Part shown: positions 1 through 7,845 of the stretch, one piece after another
Layout: every line of letters begins with the position of its first letter
How positions within the stretch are numbered: position 1 is the stretch's first letter
DNA from: Listeria immobilis
GTDB lineage: Bacteria; Bacillota; Bacilli; Lactobacillales; Listeriaceae
Direction of reading: 5' to 3'
Length of the DNA stretch: 64,000 bases
Assembly (NCBI RefSeq): GCF_014322765.1
Contig: NZ_JAASTZ010000008.1
Location: forward strand, 1 to 64,000
Notes under the pieces: generated by a model
What the model saw: the letters and a program-made list of their open reading frames with translations, nothing else
Told to the model about the DNA's origin: nothing
Database searches by the model: none
Made by a program: the position numbers and the translations under genes

Positions 1-252
1 GCATACAAAAAGCAGTTAACCAAGCAAAACATCTTTCAAAGTATGTCACGAAAAGGGAACTGTTTTGACAATTCTCCGATGGAGAATTTCTTTGGACTGT
101 TAAAGCAAGAAATGTATTACGGGGTAATTTATGCCAGCTTTAAACAATTGAAGCAAGCAATAGAAGATTGGATACATTACTACAATCATCATCGAATTAA
201 AACGAAACTTGGTTGTAGTCCTATTCAGTACCGCGAACAGATGACCGCATAA
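1..252 (+). CDS. IS3-family transposase OrfB, C-terminal fragment
   Basis: The open frame runs in from the window edge with no stop, so the gene starts outside; 83 codons are visible. The segment SMSRKGNCFDNSPMENFF, followed by LLKQE, is the classic end of the IS3/IS150 rve integrase domain. The Glu in PMENFF is the third DDE catalytic residue and the Lys of LLKQE lies one helix turn pair later. The last part (YNHHRIKTKLGCSPIQYR) is the usual C-terminal tail. This is DNA cut-and-paste or copy-out transposition machinery. Whether the element is intact cannot be seen. Confidence 0.9.
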   Translation, partial: AYKKQLTKQNIFQSMSRKGNCFDNSPMENFFGLLKQEMYYGVIYASFKQLKQAIEDWIHYYNHHRIKTKLGCSPIQYREQMTA

Positions 253-310
253 AAAATACCAACCAGATTTCTCTGGTCGGCATTTGGTCTAACTTTTGGG
301 TCTCACTACA
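1..310 (+). mobile_element. IS3-family insertion sequence, right end only
   Basis: The left edge of the window cuts through an IS3/IS150-type element. What remains is the end of the transposase frame, a short inverted repeat (259-267 against 272-280) and a putative terminus ending in CA near 309-310, as is usual for IS3 ends (TG...CA). The exact end cannot be fixed without the other terminus. The AT-rich chromosomal sequence with a small membrane gene starts directly beyond it. Confidence 0.6.
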
Positions 311-328
311 ATGATTTTCTGGCTTTTT

Positions 329-487
329 TTATTTGCGTCGATACATTTTAGTTAAATCAAGCATCAAATAAATCAGCAATAATGCTGTGATAATTACCGC
401 AATAAGATTGGCAATATCATTATGGAAAAGAAAGCTAAGTCCATTAATTGCTAGTGCGATTGCAATAATAATTAAATATTTTACCAT
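329..487 (-). CDS. small two-helix membrane protein (52 aa)
   Basis: A 52-codon frame starts with ATG at 487, preceded by GGAG with about 8-nt spacing. The product begins MVKYLIIIAIALAINGLSF and has a second hydrophobic stretch (ANLIAVIITALLLIYLMLDL). It ends in a basic tail, KMYRRK. The pattern is two transmembrane segments joined by a short polar loop (HND), with a positive-inside C-terminus. It lies 15 bp after the VOC gene on the same strand and is probably cotranscribed with it. I do not recognise a family and assign no function. Confidence 0.6.
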   Translation of the reverse strand: MVKYLIIIAIALAINGLSFLFHNDIANLIAVIITALLLIYLMLDLTKMYRRK

Positions 488-502
488 TAAAAATCTCCAG
501 TT

Positions 503-892
503 CTATAGTGCGCCATCTTGAATAATTTCTGTTTTATAACCATCTGGGTCTGTTAAAAAATAATAAAATGGATCTTCACCAGGAAGTCCTTTTAATTCAG
601 TCACTGTGTAGCCAGCTTCTTGATGTTCTTTTAGTAAGGCGCGGACATTCGGCACCCCTACAGCAAGATGACCGTAACCATTTCCTAAATCATAAGCGTC
701 CTGTTGGTCATAATTATATGTTAATTCTAATTCAAAGCCACCTTCTTCAAAAGCCATATAAACAAGTGTGAATTCAAAATCCGGAAAATCTTTTCGGCGG
801 ACTTCCTTTAAACCTAGTGCTTTTTCATAAAAAGTAATTGATTCAGTCAAGTTTTTCACTCGAATACACGTATGTAACATTTTAGCAGTCAT
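503..892 (-). CDS. VOC-family protein, glyoxalase I-like
   Basis: The 129-aa product is a single vicinal-oxygen-chelate unit of two beta-alpha-beta-beta-beta modules. The N-terminal CIRVKNLTESITFYEKAL and the C-terminal FLTDPDGYKTEIIQ are typical of lactoylglutathione lyase (GloA). The metal-ligand pattern is visible: His near residue 8 replaced by the HTC start, Glu in ELELTYN, His in GYGHLAVGV and Glu in YKTEII. Members of the family isomerise the methylglyoxal-thiol hemithioacetal. In Listeria, which has little bacillithiol data, the substrate is uncertain. An AGGAGG site precedes the ATG. The divergent neighbour is an MBL hydrolase that resembles glyoxalase II, which suggests a two-step detoxification pair. 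Confidence 0.8.
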   Translation of the reverse strand: MTAKMLHTCIRVKNLTESITFYEKALGLKEVRRKDFPDFEFTLVYMAFEEGGFELELTYNYDQQDAYDLGNGYGHLAVGVPNVRALLKEHQEAGYTVTELKGLPGEDPFYYFLTDPDGYKTEIIQDGAL

Positions 893-1018
893 TTGCTCTT
901 CCTCCTTTTAAATTTCTTTCTCCATTGTAGTATATCAGCGGAATGAATACAAATAAGGTATATTGAAGTAAAACGGTAATTTCGGTATAATGAGTGTGTG
1001 CAGAAAGGTGGAAATAAG

Positions 1019-1636
1019 ATGACGGAAATTAAACGAATTATGACTGGCGAAATTCAAGAAAATTGTTATATTATTTATCAAGATAATGTTGCTTTAATAA
1101 TTGACCCAGGTGCAGAAGCTAGTAAAATTAAAGCAGAAATTGCAAAACTTCAAGTAACACCAATAGCGGTTTTGTTAACGCATTGTCATTATGATCATAT
1201 TGGTGCCTTGGAAGAAATAAGGGCAGCTTATTCCATTCCGGTTTATGTTAGTCCAAAAGAACAAGCATGGCTTTCCAACCCAGAATTAAATCTATCTGCT
1301 CATATTGCTGGAAAACAAATCATTGCTGAGCCGGCAGAATATGAATTTAAACTTGGGGAATATAATATAGAAGACTTTCACTTTAAAGTGGTACCAACAC
1401 CAGGTCATTCTATTGGAAGTTTAAGTTTTATTTTTGACGACTTTGTTATTGTGGGTGACGCTTTATTTAGAGGGAGTATCGGACGTACTGACTTGCATAC
1501 AGGTGACTTTGATACTTTAATTAATAGCATTAAAAAAGAATTATTCGTTCTCCCAGATGACTTGTTAGCTTATTCAGGACACGGAGAAGTTACAACTATT
1601 GGTAATGAAAAAGAAACAAACCCATACTTCAATTAA
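1019..1636 (+). CDS. MBL-fold metallohydrolase (glyoxalase II-like)
   Basis: The 205-aa metallo-beta-lactamase fold protein carries THCHYDH at residues 54-60 (the HxHxDH zinc motif). It also has TPGHSIGS, VGDALFRGSIGRTD and a late SGHGEVTTIGNE, all ordered as in the YcbL/GloB hydroxyacylglutathione-hydrolase group. An upstream in-frame GTG at 998 lies before the AAAGGTGG ribosome site, so ATG 1019 is the better start. The likely reaction is hydrolysis of a thioester. Divergent to the VOC gene; the shared 120-bp gap must hold both promoters. Short family members lack the C-terminal substrate domain, so the real substrate is open. Confidence 0.85.
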   Translation: MTEIKRIMTGEIQENCYIIYQDNVALIIDPGAEASKIKAEIAKLQVTPIAVLLTHCHYDHIGALEEIRAAYSIPVYVSPKEQAWLSNPELNLSAHIAGKQIIAEPAEYEFKLGEYNIEDFHFKVVPTPGHSIGSLSFIFDDFVIVGDALFRGSIGRTDLHTGDFDTLINSIKKELFVLPDDLLAYSGHGEVTTIGNEKETNPYFN

Positions 1637-1639
1637 AAA

Positions 1640-1669
1640 GTGGCAGAAGCGTTATTCTGTCATTTTTTT
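1640..1669 (+). terminator. intrinsic terminator after MBL hydrolase
   Basis: Stem TGGCAGAA/TTCTGTCA (one G-U pair) with a 6-nt loop, followed by seven T, just after the stop codon. Confidence 0.75.
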
Positions 1670-1693
1670 GCAAATAAATGAGAGGTGTTAAAA

Positions 1694-2365
1694 ATGCGTT
1701 CAGATGAAGAAATTTTCAAAGAAGCAACAACAAAATCATTGTTACAGCTACTTAAAAAGAGTGAGGACTTTTATAAATATTGTTACCAAGAAATAATTCC
1801 CAAAGGACAAGAAATTAAATTAAAAGACTCCAAAAATTTCAAAATTTATTTAGTTGAGAGTGGTTATTTTGCGTACTGCCTCCAAAATGATAATGGGGAT
1901 TCTGGAATTATTAGCTTTGTTGGGGATGAAGTTGCAGTTAATTTAGTACCACTTATTAAAGAAGAACCAGAAGACTCAATTTTGCGTACTTTAACCAAAG
2001 TACATTGCTGGGTACTTGATTCTGATTTTGTTGAACGTATTTTGGACGAAACCAATCAGAAATCACTATATTTACTAGCGAATTTACTTTATACGAGAAA
2101 AGTTTATTTTAAAGCGAGTAAGCGAACTTTTATGAAAAAAGAAGCACGGATTCGGGCTTGTTTGAAAGAGATGGGTTTATACCTAGGACGAGTAACCAAA
2201 GAAAAAGAATATATTTTGCCTGAGGAAATTAATAATTTTATTTTAGCTCAATATGCAAATACAACCCGAGAGTACACTAATATGACTGTCTTAAAATTGC
2301 GCAAAGCAGGAATACTAGATGATAGCCATAAGCCATGGGTAATTAAAAAAATAGATGATTTATAA
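1694..2365 (+). CDS. Crp/Fnr-family (PrfA-like) transcriptional regulator
   Basis: This 223-aa protein has an N-terminal cyclic-nucleotide-binding-type beta-barrel (about residues 20-115), a long dimer helix (LLANLLYTRKVYF region) and a C-terminal winged helix. The recognition segment is AQYANTTREYTNMTVLKLRKAGIL, in which the TTREYTN positions resemble the Crp/PrfA helix-turn-helix. No cAMP-binding motif or Fe-S cysteine cluster is visible, as is usual for the many Listeria Crp/Fnr paralogues. The start is ATG 1694 because the upstream GTG at 1685 sits in the AGAGGTG ribosome site. A second, different paralogue follows 212 bp downstream. Target genes are unknown. Confidence 0.85.
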   Translation: MRSDEEIFKEATTKSLLQLLKKSEDFYKYCYQEIIPKGQEIKLKDSKNFKIYLVESGYFAYCLQNDNGDSGIISFVGDEVAVNLVPLIKEEPEDSILRTLTKVHCWVLDSDFVERILDETNQKSLYLLANLLYTRKVYFKASKRTFMKKEARIRACLKEMGLYLGRVTKEKEYILPEEINNFILAQYANTTREYTNMTVLKLRKAGILDDSHKPWVIKKIDDL

Positions 2366-2577
2366 AGTAGGGAAATCTCCCAATTAAAGCAATAAACACC
2401 TAAAGAAATTGTCACAAAAAAAACTTATTTATCTAAATTTAACCTATAAATTTATATTTTTTTCATAAATTGGTAGGAAAATCCTTTTTTCTTGATTGAA
2501 ATGTTAGATGAATTTATAAATGACGACTCTAAGGTAATTTTTATTTATGATATTATATTTTAGAGGAGGAATTTATT

Positions 2578-3273
2578 TTGAATACATTAGAAAAAAGGCA
2601 ACATGAAATTTTAGTTAATCCACTTCATTTTTGTAAGAAGTCTAGTGATTTTGCAAAGCACAGTATGAGTATTAAACTTTCAAAAAATGAATTGTTTGAT
2701 GTAGACTTTGTAACAGATATTTATTTTGTCGAAATAGGAATCATTATGAAAGGGACACAAATTGATGATAATATAGGTTATAATCAATTATTAAAACATG
2801 GCGATATGTGTAATTTTTCATCGTTTATTTCGCCTGAGTTAAAACGCGGAATGGGTACTAAACTATTATCCCCAAGCACCAATGTTATTACAGCAGTTGA
2901 TAGAGATTTTTTCGTTTTTATGGTTGACAAACATGTTAGTAGTGAAGTGTTTATGTTGTATCAATCCAAGAAAGAAATTATAATGTTGCAACGTCGCTGT
3001 TTGCTTAATACACTTAAAGTGAAAGATCGTGTTAAACATGTTATCGCCGCAGTTGGCTACGAATATGGAATTTCTAATGGAACGAATATACAAATTCCAT
3101 CAGAATTATCAACGACATTTTTATCTAAGTTTATGGGAATAACTAGAGAATACCTATGTCTCACTATGAGCGAATTAAAAAAAGAAGGATATTTACTTAA
3201 TACGAAAATTCCCATCGTTATAAACGTTGAAAAATTATTTAACGAAATTCCTTATGATTCTTTGATTTTATAA
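2578..3273 (+). CDS. Crp/Fnr-family (PrfA-like) transcriptional regulator
   Basis: The 231-aa protein starts at TTG, with GAGGAGG 8 nt upstream. The N-terminal sensor barrel (residues about 20-120) is divergent. The C-terminal winged helix contains LSTTFLSKFMGITREYLCLTMSELKKEGYL, where the ITREYLC helix is the Crp-type recognition element. It resembles its upstream neighbour only in architecture. Its 212-bp leader region carries TGTCACAA at 2410-2417, a Crp-like half site also found before two other Crp/Fnr genes in this window. Ligand and targets are unknown. Confidence 0.8.
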   Translation: MNTLEKRQHEILVNPLHFCKKSSDFAKHSMSIKLSKNELFDVDFVTDIYFVEIGIIMKGTQIDDNIGYNQLLKHGDMCNFSSFISPELKRGMGTKLLSPSTNVITAVDRDFFVFMVDKHVSSEVFMLYQSKKEIIMLQRRCLLNTLKVKDRVKHVIAAVGYEYGISNGTNIQIPSELSTTFLSKFMGITREYLCLTMSELKKEGYLLNTKIPIVINVEKLFNEIPYDSLIL

Positions 3274-3279
3274 ACTTTA

Positions 3280-3310
3280 AGAGGATAGTCTAACGGCTGT
3301 CTTCTTTTTT
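3280..3310 (+). terminator. intrinsic terminator after the second Crp/Fnr gene
   Basis: AAGAGGATAG pairs with CTGTCTTCTT through two G-U pairs around an 8-nt loop and is followed by a T run. Confidence 0.6.
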
Positions 3311-3343
3311 ATGCTAAAATAAAGAAAAAAGAGGAGATTCATA

Positions 3344-4222
3344 ATGAGTGATTACTTGGAAATTCCTGAATTAAATAAAGCTTTTCCGTTTCGGTCATTC
3401 ATCAATGAAGGTGAGGTTCTTGTTTATCCGCACTGGCACAAAGAAATCGAGATTATTTATGCACTCAAAGGTAGCTTGAATTTAGGAATTAATGATATGC
3501 CAATTCAGCTAAAAGAAGGGGAAATTCAAGTTATTAATGGAGGAGATGTACACTATTTTTTAGCTTCTCCAAATAGTGAACGAATTGTTATTCAGTTTGA
3601 TTTAAGTTTATTTCAAGAAGAGATGCAAATGGATATTGCAGGAAAAACTCTTCGTGAAATGTTGGCGGAAATGGCTCATTTGAGTAGAGAGTGGCCAGAA
3701 GAAGTGATAACAAAAATGCAATCGTTAATTATGGAAATACATACGGAATCTAACACTAATAAGCCAGGGAAACACTATATTTTGAAAGCAGATTTGCTAT
3801 CTATTATTGTACTTATTTACCGTGAAATTCCACAATTAAAAACACAGCCTGTTAGCGTGATTTCTGAGCAAGCTGTTCTTAAATCACAAGAAACCTTACA
3901 TAAATTAGAGCAGATTTTCTCTTATGTGGAAAAACATTATCAAGGCCCTATTAGTTTGCAAGAAATGGCTGATCATACTGGGTTTAGTACCTATTATTTT
4001 ACAAAATTTTTCAAACGAAATACCGGAATGACTTTTGTTACTTTTTTAAATGATTACCGTTTGAATAAAGCCAAGTGGATGTTATTAAATGAGGCATTTC
4101 CAGTAACAGAAGTGGCAGAACTAGCGGGATTTAGTAGTGTTAAGACATTCCATCATGCCTTTAAACGAGCGATGGGAGTAGCGCCACTCAAATACAGAAA
4201 AGCAATATACGGGAATAATTAA
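3344..4222 (+). CDS. AraC-family regulator with N-terminal cupin
   Basis: The 292-aa protein has an N-terminal cupin (PHWHKEIEIIYALKGSL and EGEIQVINGGDVHYF, residues about 25-70) typical of sugar-sensing AraC proteins. The C-terminal double helix-turn-helix spans about residues 190-290 and includes ISLQEMADHTGFSTYYFTKF and VTEVAELAGFSSVKTFHHAF. The ribosome site is GAGGAG. It stands directly before, and in the same direction as, the five-gene oxidoreductase/epimerase operon, so it is the likely local activator. Between them lies a hairpin that contains the ribosome site of the next gene. Confidence 0.9.
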   Translation: MSDYLEIPELNKAFPFRSFINEGEVLVYPHWHKEIEIIYALKGSLNLGINDMPIQLKEGEIQVINGGDVHYFLASPNSERIVIQFDLSLFQEEMQMDIAGKTLREMLAEMAHLSREWPEEVITKMQSLIMEIHTESNTNKPGKHYILKADLLSIIVLIYREIPQLKTQPVSVISEQAVLKSQETLHKLEQIFSYVEKHYQGPISLQEMADHTGFSTYYFTKFFKRNTGMTFVTFLNDYRLNKAKWMLLNEAFPVTEVAELAGFSSVKTFHHAFKRAMGVAPLKYRKAIYGNN

Positions 4223-4243
4223 GCAATAAAACAGGAAGAAATA

Positions 4244-4293
4244 CCTCTAGTAGTTTTGTATGATGTAACTATCAAAACTATTGGAGGTTTTTT
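4244..4293 (+). terminator. hairpin that overlaps the ribosome site of the next gene
   Basis: Arms 4244-4258 and 4273-4287 pair over 15 bp (13 Watson-Crick, two G-U) around a 14-nt loop, followed by six T. The 3' arm ends in TTGGAGG, the ribosome binding site of the oxidoreductase gene that starts at 4296. A TATGAT element sits in the loop (4259-4264). It can act as a terminator for the AraC gene or as a fold that hides the ribosome site in read-through transcripts. Confidence 0.65.
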
Positions 4294-4295
4294 AT

Positions 4296-5372
4296 ATGTC
4301 ATTGAAAGTTGGAATTATTGGTTGTGGAGGCATTGCAAACGGGAAACATATGCCAAGTTTATTAAAAGCTGAGAAAGCAGAAATGGTTGCTTTTTGCGAT
4401 ATCATATTAGAAAAAGCCGAAGCAGCAGCCGAAGTTTTTGGTGGAACAAATGCAAGCGTATACACAAATTATCAAGACTTACTCCAAGATAAATCCATTG
4501 ATGTAATTCATGTTTGTACACCAAATATTTCTCATGCGGAAATTTCGATTGCTGCATTGGAAGCAGGTAAACATGTAATGTGTGAAAAACCAATGGCAAA
4601 AACAACAGAAGAAGCAAGAAATATGATTAAAGCAGCAGAGCGCACTGGCAAAAAATTAACCATTGGCTATCAAAATAGATTCCGTAAAGACTCAAACTAC
4701 CTACATCAGATTTGCGAAAATAAGGAACTTGGCGATATTTATTATGCGAAAGCCAAAGCAATTCGTCGTCGTGCAGTACCAACATGGGGCGTTTTCTTAG
4801 ATGAGGAAGCACAAGGCGGCGGACCTCTTATTGATATTGGTACCCATGCACTTGATTTAACACTTTGGATGATGGACAATTACAAACCAAAATATGTTGT
4901 AGGAAATAGTTATCATAAACTTTCTGAAAAAGAAAATGCTGCGAATGCTTGGGGTTCATGGGATCCAAAAAAATTCACAGTAGAAGACTCTGCATTTGGC
5001 TTTATTACTATGGAAAATGGGGCAACTATTGTGTTAGAAGCAAGTTGGGCGTTAAACACACTAGATGTAGGTGAAGCAAGGACATCTCTTAGCGGAACAG
5101 AAGGCGGCGCAGATATGGAAGATGGCTTGCGGATAAATGGAGAAGCGTATAGTCAAATGTATGAAAAGAAAATTCAATTGGATGCGGATGGTGTAGATTT
5201 TTATGATGGTGAAGGAGAGGATCCAGCATTAATTGAAGCTGAGCAGTGGTTGGATGCTATTTTAAATAATACTGAACCAGTCGTAAAACCAGCTCAAGCA
5301 CTTGTAGTAACACAAATTTTAGAAGCAATTTATGAATCAGCTAAAACCGGAAAACCAGTTTATTTTAATTAA
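4296..5372 (+). CDS. Gfo/Idh/MocA-family NAD(P)-dependent oxidoreductase
   Basis: The 358-aa protein has an N-terminal Rossmann fold (VGIIGCGGIANGKH), the family motif MCEKPMAKTTEE, and the substrate-side signature GGGPLIDIGTHALDL, in which Asp and His are the usual catalytic pair. These enzymes oxidise a sugar or inositol hydroxyl, often at C3. The start is ATG 4296; the longer frame from TTG 4281 begins inside the ribosome site. First gene of an operon with two TIM-barrel epimerase-like proteins, a ThuA protein and a second oxidoreductase. The substrate is not known. Confidence 0.9.
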   Translation: MSLKVGIIGCGGIANGKHMPSLLKAEKAEMVAFCDIILEKAEAAAEVFGGTNASVYTNYQDLLQDKSIDVIHVCTPNISHAEISIAALEAGKHVMCEKPMAKTTEEARNMIKAAERTGKKLTIGYQNRFRKDSNYLHQICENKELGDIYYAKAKAIRRRAVPTWGVFLDEEAQGGGPLIDIGTHALDLTLWMMDNYKPKYVVGNSYHKLSEKENAANAWGSWDPKKFTVEDSAFGFITMENGATIVLEASWALNTLDVGEARTSLSGTEGGADMEDGLRINGEAYSQMYEKKIQLDADGVDFYDGEGEDPALIEAEQWLDAILNNTEPVVKPAQALVVTQILEAIYESAKTGKPVYFN

Positions 5373-5387
5373 GGGGGAAGTACCTTT

Positions 5388-6128
5388 ATGAAAGCAAAAA
5401 TAGCTTTACAGTTGTGGAGTGTAAAAGAAGCTTGTGAAGATGATTTTTTTGGAACACTTGAAAAAGTGGCTGAAATGGGATATGACGGCGTGGAATTTGC
5501 TGGCTATTACGGGAAATCTGCAAGTGAAATTAAAGCAAAATTAGCAGCACTTGGACTAGAAGTTGCAGGTTCGCATATTAGTAAAGAAAAGCTTGAAACA
5601 GATTTAGAAAATGTGATCCTATTTGAACAAGAATTAGGTAATCAACATATTATTTGTCCGTATGCAGACTTTGAAACGAAAAAAGAATGGCTTGAATTTA
5701 GTTGTGAACTTCGCAAAATTACTCAAAATATCCAACAAGTTGGAATGCGATTTGGCTATCATAATCATGCTCATGAATTAGAACAATGGGATAATGACAT
5801 CATTTTAGAACAGTTACTGGAAAATACACCTGAAATGTTTGCGGAATTAGACACTTATTGGTTAGAGTATGCAGGAGTTGGAGTTATTCCTTTTATTAAA
5901 AAATATTCTAACCGGGTGCCGCTAATTCATATTAAAGATAAATCGAGAACGAACAAAGAAAGTACTATTATTGGTGAAGGTATTCTTGATATTTCTGGCT
6001 ACGTGAAGACGGCTCTTGACTCCGGGACAAAATGGCTAATTATCGAGCAAGAAGCATTTGAGGAAGATCCACTAACAAGTGTTTCCAAAGGGTATACGTA
6101 TTTAGCGAATTTATTGGAGGAGAAGTAA
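5388..6128 (+). CDS. sugar phosphate isomerase/epimerase-like TIM barrel
   Basis: The 246-aa AP-endonuclease-2/xylose-isomerase-like barrel shows the metal-binding series of this family: VEFAGYYG (Glu), [30 protein letters not shown] and IIEQEAF. It starts 15 bp after the oxidoreductase with a strong AAGGGGG site. Relatives act as inosose dehydratase, tagatose epimerase or, in glycoside catabolism, as lyases on 3-keto-glycosides. The partnership with two Gfo/Idh/MocA enzymes favours a role acting on an oxidised sugar. The exact reaction is inferred only from context. Confidence 0.85.
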   Translation: MKAKIALQLWSVKEACEDDFFGTLEKVAEMGYDGVEFAGYYGKSASEIKAKLAALGLEVAGSHISKEKLETDLENVILFEQELGNQHIICPYADFETKKEWLEFSCELRKITQNIQQVGMRFGYHNHAHELEQWDNDIILEQLLENTPEMFAELDTYWLEYAGVGVIPFIKKYSNRVPLIHIKDKSRTNKESTIIGEGILDISGYVKTALDSGTKWLIIEQEAFEEDPLTSVSKGYTYLANLLEEK

Positions 6129-6129
6129 T

Positions 6130-6852
6130 ATGACTCGTGTGACAGTATGGAATGAATTTTTACATGAAAAAGAGGATGACTCAGTGCTTGCAATCTATCC
6201 AGATGGAATTCATGGACAAATTGCTAGTTTTCTAGAAAAAGCTGGATTTGATGCGAAGACAGCTACTCTGGAAGAACCAGAACATGGTCTTACAGAAGAA
6301 GTATTAGCGCATACCGATGTCTTGATTTGGTGGGGACACATGGGTCATGACCGTGTAGAAGATAAGATTGTTGATCGTGTGCAAAAGCGTGTTTTAGAAG
6401 GGATGGGCCTTGTTGTACTACATTCCGGGCATATGTCCAAAATCTTTATGCGATTAATGGGTACCAGCTGTGATTTAAAATGGCGGGAAGCAAATGAAAG
6501 AGAGCGACTCTGGGTAGTTGACCCAACACATCCAATTGCCCAAGGAATTAACGAGTTTATCGAATTAGATGAAGAAGAAATGTACGGTGAGCATTTTGAT
6601 ATTCCAACACCGGATGAATTAATTTTCTTAGGTTGGTTCGAAGGCGGCGAAGTTTTCCGAAGTGGCATTACGTACAAAAGAGGAAATGGGCGGATTTTTT
6701 ACTTCCAACCAGGACATGAATCCTACCCAACCTATCACCATCCGGAAATCCAACAAGTAATTATTAACGGAGTCCAGTGGTGCGCAGAAGGTAGAAAAAC
6801 ATATCCGGCATATGGAAATCATCAACCACTTGAAAAAATAGGGAGGAAATAA
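6130..6852 (+). CDS. ThuA-like domain protein
   Basis: The 240-aa product is a class-I-glutamine-amidotransferase-like fold of the ThuA family. Markers are [10 protein letters not shown], a central [11 protein letters not shown] and the hallmark [16 protein letters not shown] near the end. ThuA of rhizobia acts in trehalose use through 3-keto-disaccharides. The gene starts one base after the stop of the preceding gene and is followed 2 bp later by the next one, so translation is coupled. Substrate not determined; the operon context points to processing of keto-sugars. Confidence 0.88.
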   Translation: MTRVTVWNEFLHEKEDDSVLAIYPDGIHGQIASFLEKAGFDAKTATLEEPEHGLTEEVLAHTDVLIWWGHMGHDRVEDKIVDRVQKRVLEGMGLVVLHSGHMSKIFMRLMGTSCDLKWREANERERLWVVDPTHPIAQGINEFIELDEEEMYGEHFDIPTPDELIFLGWFEGGEVFRSGITYKRGNGRIFYFQPGHESYPTYHHPEIQQVIINGVQWCAEGRKTYPAYGNHQPLEKIGRK

Positions 6853-6854
6853 AA

Positions 6855-7823
6855 ATGAAATTAGGCGTTTTTACACCATTATTTGCTAATTTATCATTAG
6901 AAGAAATGTTAGATAAAGTAAAAGCAGCAGGACTTGATGCAGTGGAAATTGGAACGGGTGGAAATCCGGGAAACCATCACTGTCCAACAGATGAACTTTT
7001 GGAAAGCGAAACAGCTCGCAAGGAATATTTAGAAAAATTTACTAGTCGAGGATTAACTATTAGTGCATTTAGTTGTCATGATAATCCGATTTCACCAAAT
7101 AAAGAAGAAGAAGCTGCGTCGGATGAAATTTTGCGTAAATCAATTAAATTAGCTTCTTTAATGAATGTTCCGGTTGTTAATACATTTTCTGGAACAGCTG
7201 GAGATAGCGAAGATGCCAAAGCGCCAAATTGGCCGGTTATTCCATGGCCGACTGTTTATAGCGATATTAAAACTTGGCAATGGGAAACAAAACTAATTCC
7301 TTATTGGAAAGAAATTGGCGAACTAGCAGCGGCTTCTGGCGTTAAAATTGGTATTGAATTACATGGCGGTTTCTTATGCCATACACCATATACCATTTTA
7401 AAACTACGTGAAGAAACAAATGATGCTATTGGAGTTAATTTAGATCCCAGTCATTTATGGTGGCAAGGAATTGATCCAGTTGGCGCTATTAAAATTTTAG
7501 GAAAAGCCGGAGCAATCCATCATTTCCACGCAAAAGATACGTATTTAGATCAAGATAACATTAATATGTATGGTTTAACTGATATGCAACCGTATGGCGA
7601 TGTTCAAACGAGAAGTTGGACATTCCGTTCAGTTGGTTGTGGTCATAGTTTAACAGAATGGTCAGATATTATGAGTGCACTGAGAACATATGGCTACGAT
7701 TACGTAGTTAGCATTGAACATGAAGACCCATTGATGTCCATTGATGAAGGATTTGATCGTGCCGTTACAAATTTACAATCTATTTTAATTAAAGATAAAC
7801 CACTAGATATGTGGTGGGCTTAA
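6855..7823 (+). CDS. sugar phosphate isomerase/epimerase-like TIM barrel
   Basis: This 322-aa barrel is longer than its partner at 5388 and clearly a different subfamily. Metal and substrate motifs in order are VEIGTGGNPGNHHC, IGIELHGGFLCH, NLDPSHLWWQGID, IHHFHAKDT and VSIEHEDPLMS. These Glu, Asp/His, His and Glu positions are those of the divalent-metal site in AP_endonuc_2 proteins. It has an AGGGAGGAAATAAAA ribosome region. The Trp-rich LWW segment is common in members paired with Gfo/Idh/MocA enzymes. Reaction unknown; isomerisation, epimerisation or elimination on a keto-sugar are all possible. Confidence 0.87.
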   Translation: MKLGVFTPLFANLSLEEMLDKVKAAGLDAVEIGTGGNPGNHHCPTDELLESETARKEYLEKFTSRGLTISAFSCHDNPISPNKEEEAASDEILRKSIKLASLMNVPVVNTFSGTAGDSEDAKAPNWPVIPWPTVYSDIKTWQWETKLIPYWKEIGELAAASGVKIGIELHGGFLCHTPYTILKLREETNDAIGVNLDPSHLWWQGIDPVGAIKILGKAGAIHHFHAKDTYLDQDNINMYGLTDMQPYGDVQTRSWTFRSVGCGHSLTEWSDIMSALRTYGYDYVVSIEHEDPLMSIDEGFDRAVTNLQSILIKDKPLDMWWA

Positions 7824-7845
7824 CGATAAGAAGGGATGTCTTAGA

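Noticed and set aside
259-280. terminator at the IS3 end
   Set aside because: The CCAACCAGA/TCTGGTCGG stem has a 4-nt loop but no T run after it; more likely part of the element end.
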